DNA of 64,000 nt from Chryseobacterium phosphatilyticum (GCF_002899825.2 NZ_PPED02000003.1:390263-454262), one strand, 5' to 3'; shown: positions 1 to 9,047, numbered from the stretch's first letter. Numbers and translations are program-made. Notes: generated by a model not told the origin, from the letters alone.

Positions 1-2783
1 CTTACCATTTCAAAATGGCATTGGCTGATTACCAGGATCGAAATTTTGATTCTGCAGTATTTCTGGAGGCTGGATCATTTGATATTGGAGTTAAAATTCT
101 GGATCCGGCCGGAGTACAACTACCGGCTTCTGTGAATATGTGTGATAATACACCACAGACCTTCACGGCTTCTGTTCAGGCGCCCAACGTAACCTACCAA
201 TGGTTCTTAAATAATAATCAGATTAACGGAGCAGTGAATGCCAGTTATACGGCAACGCAACCAGGTGTATATACTGTTAAAGTGTTTGTTCCGGGCAATA
301 GTTGTCCGGGAGAAGCAACTGTTACTGTCGTAGGCGGAACTTCTCCTACCGTGCAGAATTCTACCCTGACAGCTTGTTATGCAGCTGGAAATGCTACTTT
401 TAATTTACAGTCTGCTCAAGCTTCCATAAGTACAACTCCCGGGGCTACATTTTCATACTATACCACATTAGCAGATGCAAACGCTGGAAATACCAGTACA
501 ATTCCAAATCCTGCGACTTATCAAAGTCCCGGAGGGCAAACTGTGTATGTTAGGGTTGGAACCGGATTTTGTTTTAAAGTTGCAGAGCTACAACTCGTAA
601 AGGCTCCACAGATGACGGTGTCTATCGTTCCTCCCGTGGCTTTGACTTGTGCTAATTCTCAGATTACACTCGATGCTTCGGCTTCAGTTTATCCAACAGG
701 AGCAACATTTAACTGGACGACTACCGGAGGAAATATTGTCTCGGGAGGAAACACCCTTAATCCTGTGATCAATGCACCGGGTACCTATACTTTAACCATA
801 ACAAAAACCTATCAGCCAGGCGATGTTAACTGTACAGCTGTAGCCAATGTGACTGTTACAGGAGATAGTGCTCCCCCTAATACAGGGCTTACAGCTACCA
901 AAATAAAGATTTGTAAAGGAGAATCGGTAACATTGACCGCTACCGGAGGAGTGACCTACAACTGGGGGAATGGCCTTACAGGAAACGGAAATACACAAAC
1001 TGTTTCGCCTACCGCAACAACAACTTATACTGTAGTTGCAGTAGGAGCCAATGGATGTGTGTCTCAAAATCCAGGTACTATCACTATTGAAGTGTCGGAA
1101 CCCTTTACTGCACAAAATGCAATTTTGCACAAGTGTTATCAACCGGGACTTACATTTAATTTAACTGAAGCCCAAACACAAATTACAACGGCTGCTGGTC
1201 CCATAACCTTTGTTTATTATGTGAATCAGGCTGATGCCAATGCTGCTAATGCCAACTCTATAGCAAATCCTACAACTTATTTGCCAACGGGTTCAAATCA
1301 GACTATATATGTTTTGGTAAGTAATGGAGGTTGTAGTTATGTTGTTTCTCTGCAATTGCTGACAACTCCTGAAACCACATTAACGATCGCTGCACCACAA
1401 ACAGTGACTTGTACAACACCTCAGATTACTATAGATGCATCAGCTTCTGTAGTACCTGCGGGATCTACCATTAACTGGACAACAACAGGAGGAAATATTG
1501 TTTCAGGAGGAACTACTCTTACCCCTGTCGTAAATGCCGGTGGTACCTATACATTGACCGTTACAAACGTATCGCAGCCAGGAAATTTAAGTTGTACTTA
1601 TACTGCAACAGTTACAGTACAGGAAGATAAAGTGTTGCCGGTGGCTGCACTTGTTTCATCACAACCTCGTATATGTGTGGGAGAATCCGTAACACTGACG
1701 GCTTCCGGAGGAGTTACCTATAACTGGGGGAATGGTCTTACCGGAAATGGAAGTACTCAGGTCGTTTCACCTACTAATACAACTACCTATACTGTTTTTG
1801 CAGTAGGAGCCAATGGATGTGTTTCAGCAACTCCAGCTACGGTTACGGTTCAGGTAGGACCACCTATTGCAGGAATTGCTGCTTCTAAAACAAAAATCTG
1901 TGAAGGAGAATCAGTGACGCTGACTGCTACCGGAGGAATTACCTATAATTGGGTAGGTCTTCCCGGAAATGGAAATACTCAGGTAGTAACTCCGCCTGTA
2001 GGTACTACTACTTATTCGGTATATGCGTTGGGAGGAAATGGATGTAGTTCCACAGTTCCTGCTACAATTAAAATTGAAGTCGTTCCTGCCATTGTTTCTA
2101 CATTGAAAGATGTGTATGCCTGTGCCGGAGATAAAGCGGTTTTAGATGCCGGAGCAGGGACTAATTATACCTATCTGTGGAGTACCGGCGCAACAACTCA
2201 GACCATTACAGTAAATACGGCAGGGACTTATTCTGTAACTATCAGTAACGGGGTGTGTTCAAAAGTCTTCACTGCCCAACTGATCAACCCGGATCTGCCA
2301 CAGTTTACCAATGTTGTTTATGAAAACCATATTCTTACCCTTACAGCAAGTAATCCTACAGGAGGAACTTTGGAGTATTCTATTGATGGAGGAATAATAT
2401 GGCAGGGATCCAATATATTTACAGGAGTTCTGAATAATACAAATTACCGTTTAATGGTAAGAGTTAAAGATGCAAAATGTGGAACTTCGCTGGATTACTT
2501 TACATTCATTATCAGCAATGCCATTACCCCTAATATGGATGGTATCAATGATACAATAGATTTTACAGGAGTCAGTGGATATAAAAACTTCGCAGCTTCT
2601 ATTTTCGACAGATATGGGGCGGAGGTATTTAAAGCCACAAAAGGGGATGTTATATGGAAAGGATCTTTAAAAGGATCAAATCTGCCTACCGGTACGTATT
2701 GGTACAGAGTGCAGTGGGAAAACCCGGCAAGCAGCAAGTTGGAGCAGCGCTCAGGTTGGATACTTCTGAAAAATAGAAATTAA
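1..2783 (+). CDS. T9SS type B cargo protein with Ig-like repeats (5' end outside window)
   Basis: Large cell-surface or secreted protein, cut by the left edge. The reading frame is open from base 3, and its first codons (YHFKMALADY) align with an internal segment of the downstream gene at 3600 (YHFKMVIADY), so the ATG at 15 is internal and not the start. The visible part begins with the end of a choice-of-anchor-L domain. It continues with cysteine-containing Ig/PKD-like modules (repeated CxGESVTLTATGG and DASASV motifs) and ends in a type B (gliding-associated, CHU_C-like) sorting domain with the signature ITPNMDGINDTIDF and a closing GWILLKNRN. Export through the Sec system and T9SS is inferred from that tail. 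Two blocks of about 250 residues are near-duplicates of each other. The ligand or function is unknown; adhesion is a guess. Confidence 0.88.
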   Translation, partial: YHFKMALADYQDRNFDSAVFLEAGSFDIGVKILDPAGVQLPASVNMCDNTPQTFTASVQAPNVTYQWFLNNNQINGAVNASYTATQPGVYTVKVFVPGNSCPGEATVTVVGGTSPTVQNSTLTACYAAGNATFNLQSAQASISTTPGATFSYYTTLADANAGNTSTIPNPATYQSPGGQTVYVRVGTGFCFKVAELQLVKAPQMTVSIVPPVALTCANSQITLDASASVYPTGATFNWTTTGGNIVSGGNTLNPVINAPGTYTLTITKTYQPGDVNCTAVANVTVTGDSAPPNTGLTATKIKICKGESVTLTATGGVTYNWGNGLTGNGNTQTVSPTATTTYTVVAVGANGCVSQNPGTITIEVSEPFTAQNAILHKCYQPGLTFNLTEAQTQITTAAGPITFVYYVNQADANAANANSIANPTTYLPTGSNQTIYVLVSNGGCSYVVSLQLLTTPETTLTIAAPQTVTCTTPQITIDASASVVPAGSTINWTTTGGNIVSGGTTLTPVVNAGGTYTLTVTNVSQPGNLSCTYTATVTVQEDKVLPVAALVSSQPRICVGESVTLTASGGVTYNWGNGLTGNGSTQVVSPTNTTTYTVFAVGANGCVSATPATVTVQVGPPIAGIAASKTKICEGESVTLTATGGITYNWVGLPGNGNTQVVTPPVGTTTYSVYALGGNGCSSTVPATIKIEVVPAIVSTLKDVYACAGDKAVLDAGAGTNYTYLWSTGATTQTITVNTAGTYSVTISNGVCSKVFTAQLINPDLPQFTNVVYENHILTLTASNPTGGTLEYSIDGGIIWQGSNIFTGVLNNTNYRLMVRVKDAKCGTSLDYFTFIISNAITPNMDGINDTIDFTGVSGYKNFAASIFDRYGAEVFKATKGDVIWKGSLKGSNLPTGTYWYRVQWENPASSKLEQRSGWILLKNRN

Positions 2784-2801
2784 ATAAACATTGAAATATA
2801 A

Positions 2802-2845
2802 AAAAACAACAAAATCTTTCATAAATGAAAGATTTTGTTGTTTTT
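2802..2845 (+). terminator. Strong intrinsic terminator after the first T9SS type B gene
   Basis: A perfect 21-base inverted repeat with a two-base loop, containing ACAACAAAATCTTTCAT and its complement, ends in a T run. It lies 18 bases past the stop codon and separates the gene from the pseudogene that follows. Confidence 0.9.
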
Positions 2846-2851
2846 CGTGTT

Positions 2852-3364
2852 AAAGAATGGGCTATGGTATAATGGGGGATCTGTACCATAGAAGTTGATA
2901 ATGATTTTTGTGAAAAAAAAATAAGGCAAAAGTGATGGATGCAGCCCCATCTTATTTTATTAAGCCATGAAGGAGCTAAAAAGGGATTGGTTGTGGAAGT
3001 CATCAACCCTCCGATGAACAATAAAATGAAGCAACCTGGAGTTATTCTATTGATAATGGTACAACGGACTAAATATCTAATATTTTTGTGAACCTTTCCC
3101 GATAAAACAATGATACTCTAATACGACGAGCAGTAACACATAGTATGGGAATTGTAGAATTCTTTACATTTTTAAAAGTTTTGCTGAGTTATTTAGGACC
3201 GATATGGTGTTGAAATATTTAAATTTTCTAAGGGAAATTTGAAATTGAATAGGTAGAAAAAATTACCAACATCGACCAACTTGTCTAAATTTAATTTTGA
3301 ATATCCTAAATCAAAAACGCTGATTAATTTGCCCGGATAACTAATGCTGAAAAACAGAGATTAG
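2852..3364 (+). pseudogene. Decayed C-terminal remnant of a third choice-of-anchor-L/T9SS type B gene
   Basis: This stretch has no intact ORF, but translated piecewise it aligns with the last ~200 residues of the gene at 3600. Segments include HEGAKKG...INPPMNNK (intact: YESSKKT...ENPPMNNT), YSIDNGTTD, LIRRAVTHSMGIVEFFTF (intact: LIRRVGTHCVGTFDFFTL), DRYGVEIFKFSKGN, KKLPTSTN and KFNFEYPKSKT, ending LMLKNRD-stop. Several in-frame stops, at least two frame changes, and loss of the segment matching the ITPNNDGIND motif show that it is dead. No N-terminal part or promoter is visible. It is closer to the downstream gene than to the upstream one, for example in the shared PPMNN. It probably descends from a third tandem copy. 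Confidence 0.85.
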
Positions 3365-3575
3365 ATAAGACATATTATACGATAGCAAGCCCTTCAAAAC
3401 AATTGAAGAATTCGTTAGTGTAGATGCTTTTTTGAGAAAAAACTTTAAGAATTGCGCCTGAATTATCCAATTTTTGAAGATGTATTAAATCATGAGTTTT
3501 TCTCATTAGTACTTTATTTTTTGTTGTTTTGGTAGAAAAAAATGAAATATGTATATGGTATATTCAAAAAAAAAT

Positions 3576-3583
3576 TAAATTTG
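3576..3583 (+). promoter_or_regulatory. Bacteroidetes -7 promoter element for the gene at 3600
   Basis: TAAATTTG matches the TAnnTTTG consensus of the Bacteroidetes primary sigma factor, 16 bases before the ATG. I see no convincing -33 TTG at the usual distance, so only the -7 half is supported. Confidence 0.5.
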
Positions 3584-3599
3584 TTGAAACAAAAATATT

Positions 3600-5960
3600 A
3601 TGATAAGAAACCTACCGCTTTGTCTATTTTTTTTAGTCGTCTCGACCTTCTTATTTTCACAAACTCCACAATCTAGAAAACCTGTAAGGGAAAATAAATC
3701 CTCGTTGTCCGCAAGAGCAGGAGCTTTCATAGATGTAAATGCTCCCGCATATACAGAAACTACGTATAATATAGAAAAATTAGTAAAAGATGTCCTGATT
3801 TCATCAGGAACGAATACTTGTGTTACACCTAATGTGAGTAATGTAAAGATTACTCCGAATCATGCGGTGGGTGATGCAGACAGAGCATGGGGATATTTTA
3901 ATAAAGCCGCAACGAACTTTCCTTTCAAAGATGGTATTATTCTTTCAACCGGATTTGCAAGAAAAGCTGGAAACAGCTACGAAAATTTTACATTGAGTGA
4001 CGTTAATGGGGGAGGAACAGATGCGGATTTGGCACAGGTTATCGGGGTGCAGGAAAGCCGGTTAAATGATGCCGTATTATTGGAATTTGACTTTGTACCT
4101 ACAACGACTCAGATTAAATTTAACTATTTAATAGCATCTGAAGAATATACCGGGTCATTTCCCTGTAACTTTGCTGATGCATTTGCAATTTTGTTAAGAC
4201 CTACTTCGGGCGGACCATATGTTAATATGGCTGTACTTCCCAACTCAGCCGGCCCGGTAAGTATCACCAATATTCACCCGGCAATACCAGGTGTTTGCGG
4301 AGCTGTTAATGAACAATATTTTGCAGGATATAATACGGCGAATGTAGAAACTAATTTTAACGGAAGAACAATTCCGCTTACTGCTACGGCAACTGTTACG
4401 GCAGGACAGCAATATCATTTTAAAATGGTAATTGCTGATTATAGTGACCATAGTTACGATTCTGCTGTATTTTTGGAAGGTGGATCTTTTAATATCGGAG
4501 TAGAGCTTTTAGATCCTAGCGGTGCACAATTACCGTCAGACATAAATGTTTGTGACAATGTACCTCAGGTAATTACTGCTTCTGTAAGTGATCCAAATTT
4601 AGTGTATCAATGGTTTCATAATGGTACTCTTGTTCCTGGTGCTACAACAAATACAATTACGGCGACCCAGCCGGGAACATACACTATTGAAGTAAGTGTT
4701 CCGGGGAACCCGTGCCCGGGTAAGGCGTCTATAGAAATTCATGGAGGATTTACTCCTCAGGCTAACGATGCCACTTTGCTTCTTTGTACAACTCCTGATA
4801 TAACGACTTTTGATTTACAGGCGGTAAAGCCATCCATCAGTACGACTCCCGGTGCTGTGTTCAAATTCTATGAAAATCAGGCTGATGCTATAGCTCAAAA
4901 TAATAATTATATCCAGAATTTATTACAATATAATGGTAATGATGGGCAGATCTTATATGTTGTCGTTTCCAATGGTGGGTTCTGTAGTAAAACGATAGAA
5001 CTAAAATTATTAAAAGAAGCAACACCAACTGCAAAATTGAAAAGCTCAAAAATAAAAATATGTCCGGGTGAAGCAGTTACATTGACGGCAGAAGGTGGTG
5101 ATACCTATTTGTGGAGTAATTTTTCCGGGACAGGAAATATGCAAACGGTGACGTTATATCAAACGACTACATTTACCGTATATGCTATTGGAACTAAAGG
5201 TTGTAAATCTTTGAATCCTGCTGTTATAAGAATAGAAGTTACACCTGAAATTACTTCACCTTTAACAGATGTTGAAATGTGTATAGGTGATATCGTTACA
5301 CTGGATGCGGGAGCCGGACCTGGTTATAAATATTTATGGAGTACCGGAGCGACCACTCAAAAGATAAATGTAGACCAGTGGGGGATTTACTCGGTAGAAA
5401 TTGATAATGGAATCTGTAAAAAAGTTTTCCCTGTTAAAGTAATGGGAGCTGCAAAACCTTTTGTGACAGCAGTAGATTATGAAAGTTCTAAAAAAACATT
5501 AACGATTATTGCAGAAAACCCTCCAATGAATAATACGCCAAGTAGTTTGGAATATTCTATTGATAATGGAATTACGTGGCAACAGTCAAACATATTTTCC
5601 AATCTTTTAGATAATACAAATTATACAATATTAATAAGAAGAGTGGGAACGCACTGTGTAGGAACTTTTGATTTCTTTACATTACAGATTACTAATATTA
5701 TTACACCAAATAATGATGGGATCAACGACGTACTGGACCTTACAGCTCTGGGACAGTTTAAAAACTTTACAGGTTCTGTTTATGATAGATATGGCGTAGA
5801 GATCTACAGATTCTCAAAAGATAATCCGATTTGGGATGGAAGTGTAGGGGGGAAAAGATTACCTACAGCAACTTACTGGTACAAGTTTAATTTTGAATAT
5901 CCAAAATCCAAAACGCAGATGAATTGGTCCGGATGGATTATGCTTAAGAACAGAGAATAA
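3600..5960 (+). CDS. Choice-of-anchor-L domain protein, T9SS type B cargo
   Basis: Complete 786-residue secreted protein. Residues 1-20 are a Sec signal peptide (hydrophobic core LCLFFLVVSTFLF, then SQ). Residues ~65-300 form a choice-of-anchor-L domain with the typical DGIILSTG and IASEEYTGSFPC segments. Ig-like modules follow (CPGEAVTLTAEGG, and DAGAGPGYKYLWSTGATTQ), then a type B T9SS sorting domain (ITPNNDGINDVLDL ... DRYGVEIYRF ... GWIMLKNRE). It is a paralogue of the gene at the left edge but has one set of Ig modules where that gene has duplicated sets. A -7 element just upstream and a terminator just downstream suggest it is transcribed alone. The surface location is inferred from the sorting domain; no ligand can be inferred. 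Confidence 0.92.
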   Translation: MIRNLPLCLFFLVVSTFLFSQTPQSRKPVRENKSSLSARAGAFIDVNAPAYTETTYNIEKLVKDVLISSGTNTCVTPNVSNVKITPNHAVGDADRAWGYFNKAATNFPFKDGIILSTGFARKAGNSYENFTLSDVNGGGTDADLAQVIGVQESRLNDAVLLEFDFVPTTTQIKFNYLIASEEYTGSFPCNFADAFAILLRPTSGGPYVNMAVLPNSAGPVSITNIHPAIPGVCGAVNEQYFAGYNTANVETNFNGRTIPLTATATVTAGQQYHFKMVIADYSDHSYDSAVFLEGGSFNIGVELLDPSGAQLPSDINVCDNVPQVITASVSDPNLVYQWFHNGTLVPGATTNTITATQPGTYTIEVSVPGNPCPGKASIEIHGGFTPQANDATLLLCTTPDITTFDLQAVKPSISTTPGAVFKFYENQADAIAQNNNYIQNLLQYNGNDGQILYVVVSNGGFCSKTIELKLLKEATPTAKLKSSKIKICPGEAVTLTAEGGDTYLWSNFSGTGNMQTVTLYQTTTFTVYAIGTKGCKSLNPAVIRIEVTPEITSPLTDVEMCIGDIVTLDAGAGPGYKYLWSTGATTQKINVDQWGIYSVEIDNGICKKVFPVKVMGAAKPFVTAVDYESSKKTLTIIAENPPMNNTPSSLEYSIDNGITWQQSNIFSNLLDNTNYTILIRRVGTHCVGTFDFFTLQITNIITPNNDGINDVLDLTALGQFKNFTGSVYDRYGVEIYRFSKDNPIWDGSVGGKRLPTATYWYKFNFEYPKSKTQMNWSGWIMLKNRE

Positions 5961-5971
5961 ATAATCATAAT

Positions 5972-6013
5972 AAAAACAAAGCCTTTCAATTGATTTGAAA
6001 GGCTTTGTTTTTT
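5972..6013. terminator. Bidirectional terminator between the T9SS gene and rsmA
   Basis: Inverted repeat AAAACAAAGCCTTTCAA / TTGAAAGGCTTTGTTTT with an A run on the left and a T run on the right. It lies between convergent genes and can serve both strands. Confidence 0.88.
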
Positions 6014-6050
6014 TAATTAAAATTCTGATAAAGAAGCTTCTGCTTATATC

Positions 6051-6821
6051 TTATTGATGTTCTTTCCACAGATTGGCAAAATGTATGAAATTTAAAACAC
6101 TAAGTTCTTCAGCTCTTTTATCTAAAAATTCATGCCCTTTTAATGCCTCAGGAATATTTAAAACTTTCAGGGCATTCGATAGTTTTTTTCTTCTTTGGTT
6201 GAATCCTGCTTTAACGATCTGTTTAAAAAGCACTTCATTGCCTGCCAGGCCTTCTTTCGGATTTCTTGTCAGTCTGATTACACCAGATTTTACTTTTGGC
6301 GGCGGGTTGAAAACGTTTTCATGAACGGTGAACATATAAGAAACATCATAATACGCCTGAATCAGAACGGAAAGGATGCCATAATCTTTAGTTCTCGGTA
6401 CTCCAGCTGTTCTTTCAGCGACTTCTTTCTGAAACATACCAACCATTTCCGGGATGATTTCATAATGATCAACAATCTGAAACAAGATCTGCGAGGAAAT
6501 ATTATAAGGGAAATTACCAATAATAGCAATCTGTTCTTTTCCGATAAAACTAAAATCCTGTTTCAGAAAATCTCCTACAAAAGTATTTTCCGTAACCTTT
6601 GAATAATTATTTTTAAGATATTCGATGGATTCTGTGTCAATTTCGGCAAGGTAAATGTTCTGATCTTTTTCAAGAAGATATTTGGTAAGAACTCCCATTC
6701 CGGGACCTACTTCCATAATGTTATTATAGTTCTCAAAACTAAGCCCTTCTACAATTTTTCTTGCGATGTTTTCATCTGTCAGAAAGTGCTGGCCCAGATG
6801 TTTTTTTGCTTTTACACTCAA
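6051..6821 (-). CDS. rsmA: 16S rRNA (adenine1518/1519-N6,N6)-dimethyltransferase RsmA (KsgA)
   Basis: Dimethylates two adjacent adenines in the helix-45 loop of 16S rRNA during late 30S assembly, using S-adenosylmethionine. At 256 residues it has the usual length. The N-terminus KKHLGQHFL is diagnostic. The SAM-binding loop is VGPGMGVLT (~38-46), and the catalytic NFPYNISSQILF motif is present, followed by the C-terminal domain ending around NFIHF. The start is a TTG: the codon before SVKAKKHLGQ is TTG, and an in-frame TAA lies two codons upstream, so no ATG is possible. It runs divergently from ftsX across a gap of about 90 bases and convergently with the T9SS gene. Confidence 0.96.
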   Translation of the reverse strand: MSVKAKKHLGQHFLTDENIARKIVEGLSFENYNNIMEVGPGMGVLTKYLLEKDQNIYLAEIDTESIEYLKNNYSKVTENTFVGDFLKQDFSFIGKEQIAIIGNFPYNISSQILFQIVDHYEIIPEMVGMFQKEVAERTAGVPRTKDYGILSVLIQAYYDVSYMFTVHENVFNPPPKVKSGVIRLTRNPKEGLAGNEVLFKQIVKAGFNQRRKKLSNALKVLNIPEALKGHEFLDKRAEELSVLNFIHFANLWKEHQ

Positions 6822-6912
6822 GGTTTTTTATGATTTTATTAACAATGATTTTCTTTATTTCGTCCCAAATTTCGGAAGATTTTTTCTATTTTAGCCAAAA
6901 ATTTTAATATTA

Positions 6913-7812
6913 ATGGCTAAATCTGTAGATGAATTTAATAAGAAAAGGCTTCGGTCCAGCAATATTACAGTAGTGATAAGTATTGCCTTAGTGTTATTTT
7001 TGTTGGGATTAATGGGGCTTATCTTAATCAATGCCCAAAAGTATTCTGACTATATCAAAGAACAGTTGGTGGTGAACGCCTACTTTGATGAAAATTATGA
7101 CGCTAAAGATTCTGTAAAAATTGCAAAACTTGAGGAGGAAACTTTTAAAAAGATCCAGACGTTAGCTCCTGTAAAAAAAGCAACCTACATTTCAAGAAGT
7201 ATGGCTGCAAAGGAAGCCAAGAAAAGTATGGGAATTGATAGTGACGCTTTATTTGAAGAAAATATCTTTCCTTCATCTATTGAAGTTGCTTTAAAACCTG
7301 AGTATGTAGATCCTGCAAAAATTGATGAAGCGATCAAGGTGATCAAATCGGTTCCGGGAATTATTGATGTGAAGAATGATAGTACACTGATGGTAGATGT
7401 GTATAATAACCTAAGCAGAATCTTGAAATGGATCTTTGGATTTTCCATTTTATTTCTCGTATTGGCTGTTGTATTAATCAATAACTCAATTCGTCTTAAA
7501 ATATTCTCCAAGAGATTTATTATCAAAACAATGCAGCTGGTAGGAGCAAAAAGAAGATTTATTCTTAAGCCTTTTATTATTGAGGCTGTAGTTTTAGGTG
7601 CTATTGGTTCACTGATAGGCCTTTTGGCATTATTCGGTGTTTGGTATTACTTTACAAATCAGATCGGATCTGCATTTGTACAGGATAACCAGCAATATGT
7701 TTGGTTGGTGCTGTTGGTTTTAGGAGTAGGTATTTTTATTACCGTTCTAAGTACCATTATTGCAACATGGAGATTCTTAAAATCAAACGTTGACGATTTA
7801 TATTACTCTTAA
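6913..7812 (+). CDS. ftsX: Cell division protein FtsX (ABC-type permease subunit)
   Basis: Membrane partner of the FtsE ATPase in the divisome; in other bacteria FtsEX controls peptidoglycan hydrolases. The 299-residue protein has a short cytoplasmic N-terminus and TM1 at ~20-42. A periplasmic loop of about 130 residues follows (beginning AYFDENYD, containing KAKKSMG). Three clustered TM segments occupy ~170-195, 222-248 and 260-290, with the permease motif KTMQLVGAKRRFILKPF between TM2 and TM3. It starts a probable five-gene operon; the next gene begins two bases after its stop. No ftsE is present in the window. Confidence 0.93.
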   Translation: MAKSVDEFNKKRLRSSNITVVISIALVLFLLGLMGLILINAQKYSDYIKEQLVVNAYFDENYDAKDSVKIAKLEEETFKKIQTLAPVKKATYISRSMAAKEAKKSMGIDSDALFEENIFPSSIEVALKPEYVDPAKIDEAIKVIKSVPGIIDVKNDSTLMVDVYNNLSRILKWIFGFSILFLVLAVVLINNSIRLKIFSKRFIIKTMQLVGAKRRFILKPFIIEAVVLGAIGSLIGLLALFGVWYYFTNQIGSAFVQDNQQYVWLVLLVLGVGIFITVLSTIIATWRFLKSNVDDLYYS

Positions 7813-7814
7813 CA

Positions 7815-8111
7815 ATGAGCAAAAAAACAAATAATTTTTCCGCTTCAAATTTTGGAAATGAAGCAGAAGTACCCCAAGAAAACACCTTCTATTTTGGAAA
7901 AGAAAACTTCAAATGGATGCTGATAGGATTGGCATTTATAGTAGTAGGATTTCTTTTAATGATGGGATCTGATGCAAATACGGTAGATGGTAAATTTGAT
8001 CCTAATTCATGGAATGATGATATCTTTTCTATCCGACGAATCAGAATAGCACCTTTATTTGTTGTCATTGGTTTTGTGATAGAGGTGTATGCGATATTAA
8101 AAAGAAAATAA
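7815..8111 (+). CDS. DUF3098 family small membrane protein
   Basis: The 98-residue protein has a hydrophilic N-terminus, a TM segment (~34-50, WMLIGLAFIVVGFLLMM), a loop containing DGKFDPNSWNDDIFS, and a second TM (~78-94). I recognise it as DUF3098, a Bacteroidetes protein of unknown function. Two bases separate it from ftsX, so the two are almost certainly co-transcribed. An envelope or division-related role is suggested only by this context. Confidence 0.85.
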   Translation: MSKKTNNFSASNFGNEAEVPQENTFYFGKENFKWMLIGLAFIVVGFLLMMGSDANTVDGKFDPNSWNDDIFSIRRIRIAPLFVVIGFVIEVYAILKRK

Positions 8112-8128
8112 ATAAAACTTACAGTAAG

Positions 8129-8187
8129 AGATTAAGAGATTAGGAAATTTGGAACTTTGTATTCTAAATTTCAGGGTCTCTTAATCT
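8129..8187 (+). repeat. Imperfect long hairpin inside the ftsX-uppP operon
   Basis: The gap between the DUF3098 gene and uppP folds into one interrupted stem. AGATTAAGAGA pairs with TCTCTTAATCT on the outside and GAAATTT with AAATTTC inside, over a 15-base loop. It has no T run, so it is not a typical terminator. It could be an RNA processing or stability site, or a small palindromic repeat. Confidence 0.6.
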
Positions 8188-8204
8188 TTTACATTTTAAC
8201 GAAT

Positions 8205-9023
8205 ATGGATTTAATTAAAGCAATTATTATTGCAATCGTAGAAGGGCTTACTGAATATCTTCCTATTTCTTCTACAGCTCATATGGGGTTTACGGCTAAC
8301 CTTATGGGATTGGAAGAAACAGAATTTTTAAAAATGTTCCAGGTTTCTATTCAGTTCGGAGCAATTCTCTCGGTTGTAGTCGCGTACTGGAAAAAGTTTT
8401 TTGATTTGAATAATATTCAGTTTTACTTTAAACTGGCTTTTGCAGTAGTTCCTGCATTAGTGTTAGGATATTTGTTTGATGATAAAATTGAGGCGGTTCT
8501 GGGGAATCAGATTGCTATTTCTTCGGTGCTGGTGTTGGGAGGCGTTATATTGCTTTTTGCAGATAAATGGTTTAAAAATCCTAAAATTGATGACGAAAAA
8601 GGTATTACTATAAAAAATGCTATAACCATTGGGTTCTGGCAATGTCTTGCGATGATGCCGGGAACGAGCCGAAGTGCTGCTTCTATTATCGGAGGAATGG
8701 CTCAGGGGCTTACAAGAAAAGCTGCAGCAGAATTTTCATTTTTCCTTGCAGTGCCTACGATGTTAGCAGTTACCGTATATTCTGTTTTCGTCAAAACCTG
8801 GGGAAAAGAAACTCCAAACCCACAGAAAGGATATGAAATGATTCTATCTTCACAGGATCATATTATGATTTTTGTGATTGGAAATGTGGTCGCGTTTATT
8901 GTTGCATTGATCGCAATTAAGGCATTTATCGGTGTACTTAACAAATATGGTTTCAAACCTTGGGGATGGTACCGTATTTTTGTGGGAATAGCTTTACTAA
9001 TTTACTTTTATTTCTTTAAATAA
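8205..9023 (+). CDS. uppP: Undecaprenyl-diphosphate phosphatase UppP (BacA)
   Basis: Membrane phosphatase that recycles undecaprenyl pyrophosphate to the monophosphate lipid carrier used for peptidoglycan and surface polysaccharide synthesis. The 272-residue protein has the conserved EGLTEYLPISSTAH motif (~12-25) and the PGTSRSAASIIGG motif (~154-166), both needed for catalysis, plus multiple TM helices. I start it at ATG 8205 (MDLIKAIIIAIVEG) because the upstream in-frame extension consists of the hairpin sequence and is not conserved-looking. It belongs to the ftsX-rluF operon. Confidence 0.95.
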   Translation: MDLIKAIIIAIVEGLTEYLPISSTAHMGFTANLMGLEETEFLKMFQVSIQFGAILSVVVAYWKKFFDLNNIQFYFKLAFAVVPALVLGYLFDDKIEAVLGNQIAISSVLVLGGVILLFADKWFKNPKIDDEKGITIKNAITIGFWQCLAMMPGTSRSAASIIGGMAQGLTRKAAAEFSFFLAVPTMLAVTVYSVFVKTWGKETPNPQKGYEMILSSQDHIMIFVIGNVVAFIVALIAIKAFIGVLNKYGFKPWGWYRIFVGIALLIYFYFFK

Positions 9024-9047
9024 GAAATCTTCATTTATACCCCATTC

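Noticed and set aside
2686..3021. Open frame on the minus strand over the terminator and pseudogene
   Set aside because: It runs antisense through the T9SS tail, a terminator and a decayed gene; composition is Cys/Phe-rich and random-looking.
6195..6602. Plus-strand frame of 135 codons within rsmA
   Set aside because: Antisense to a conserved housekeeping gene with no supporting features.
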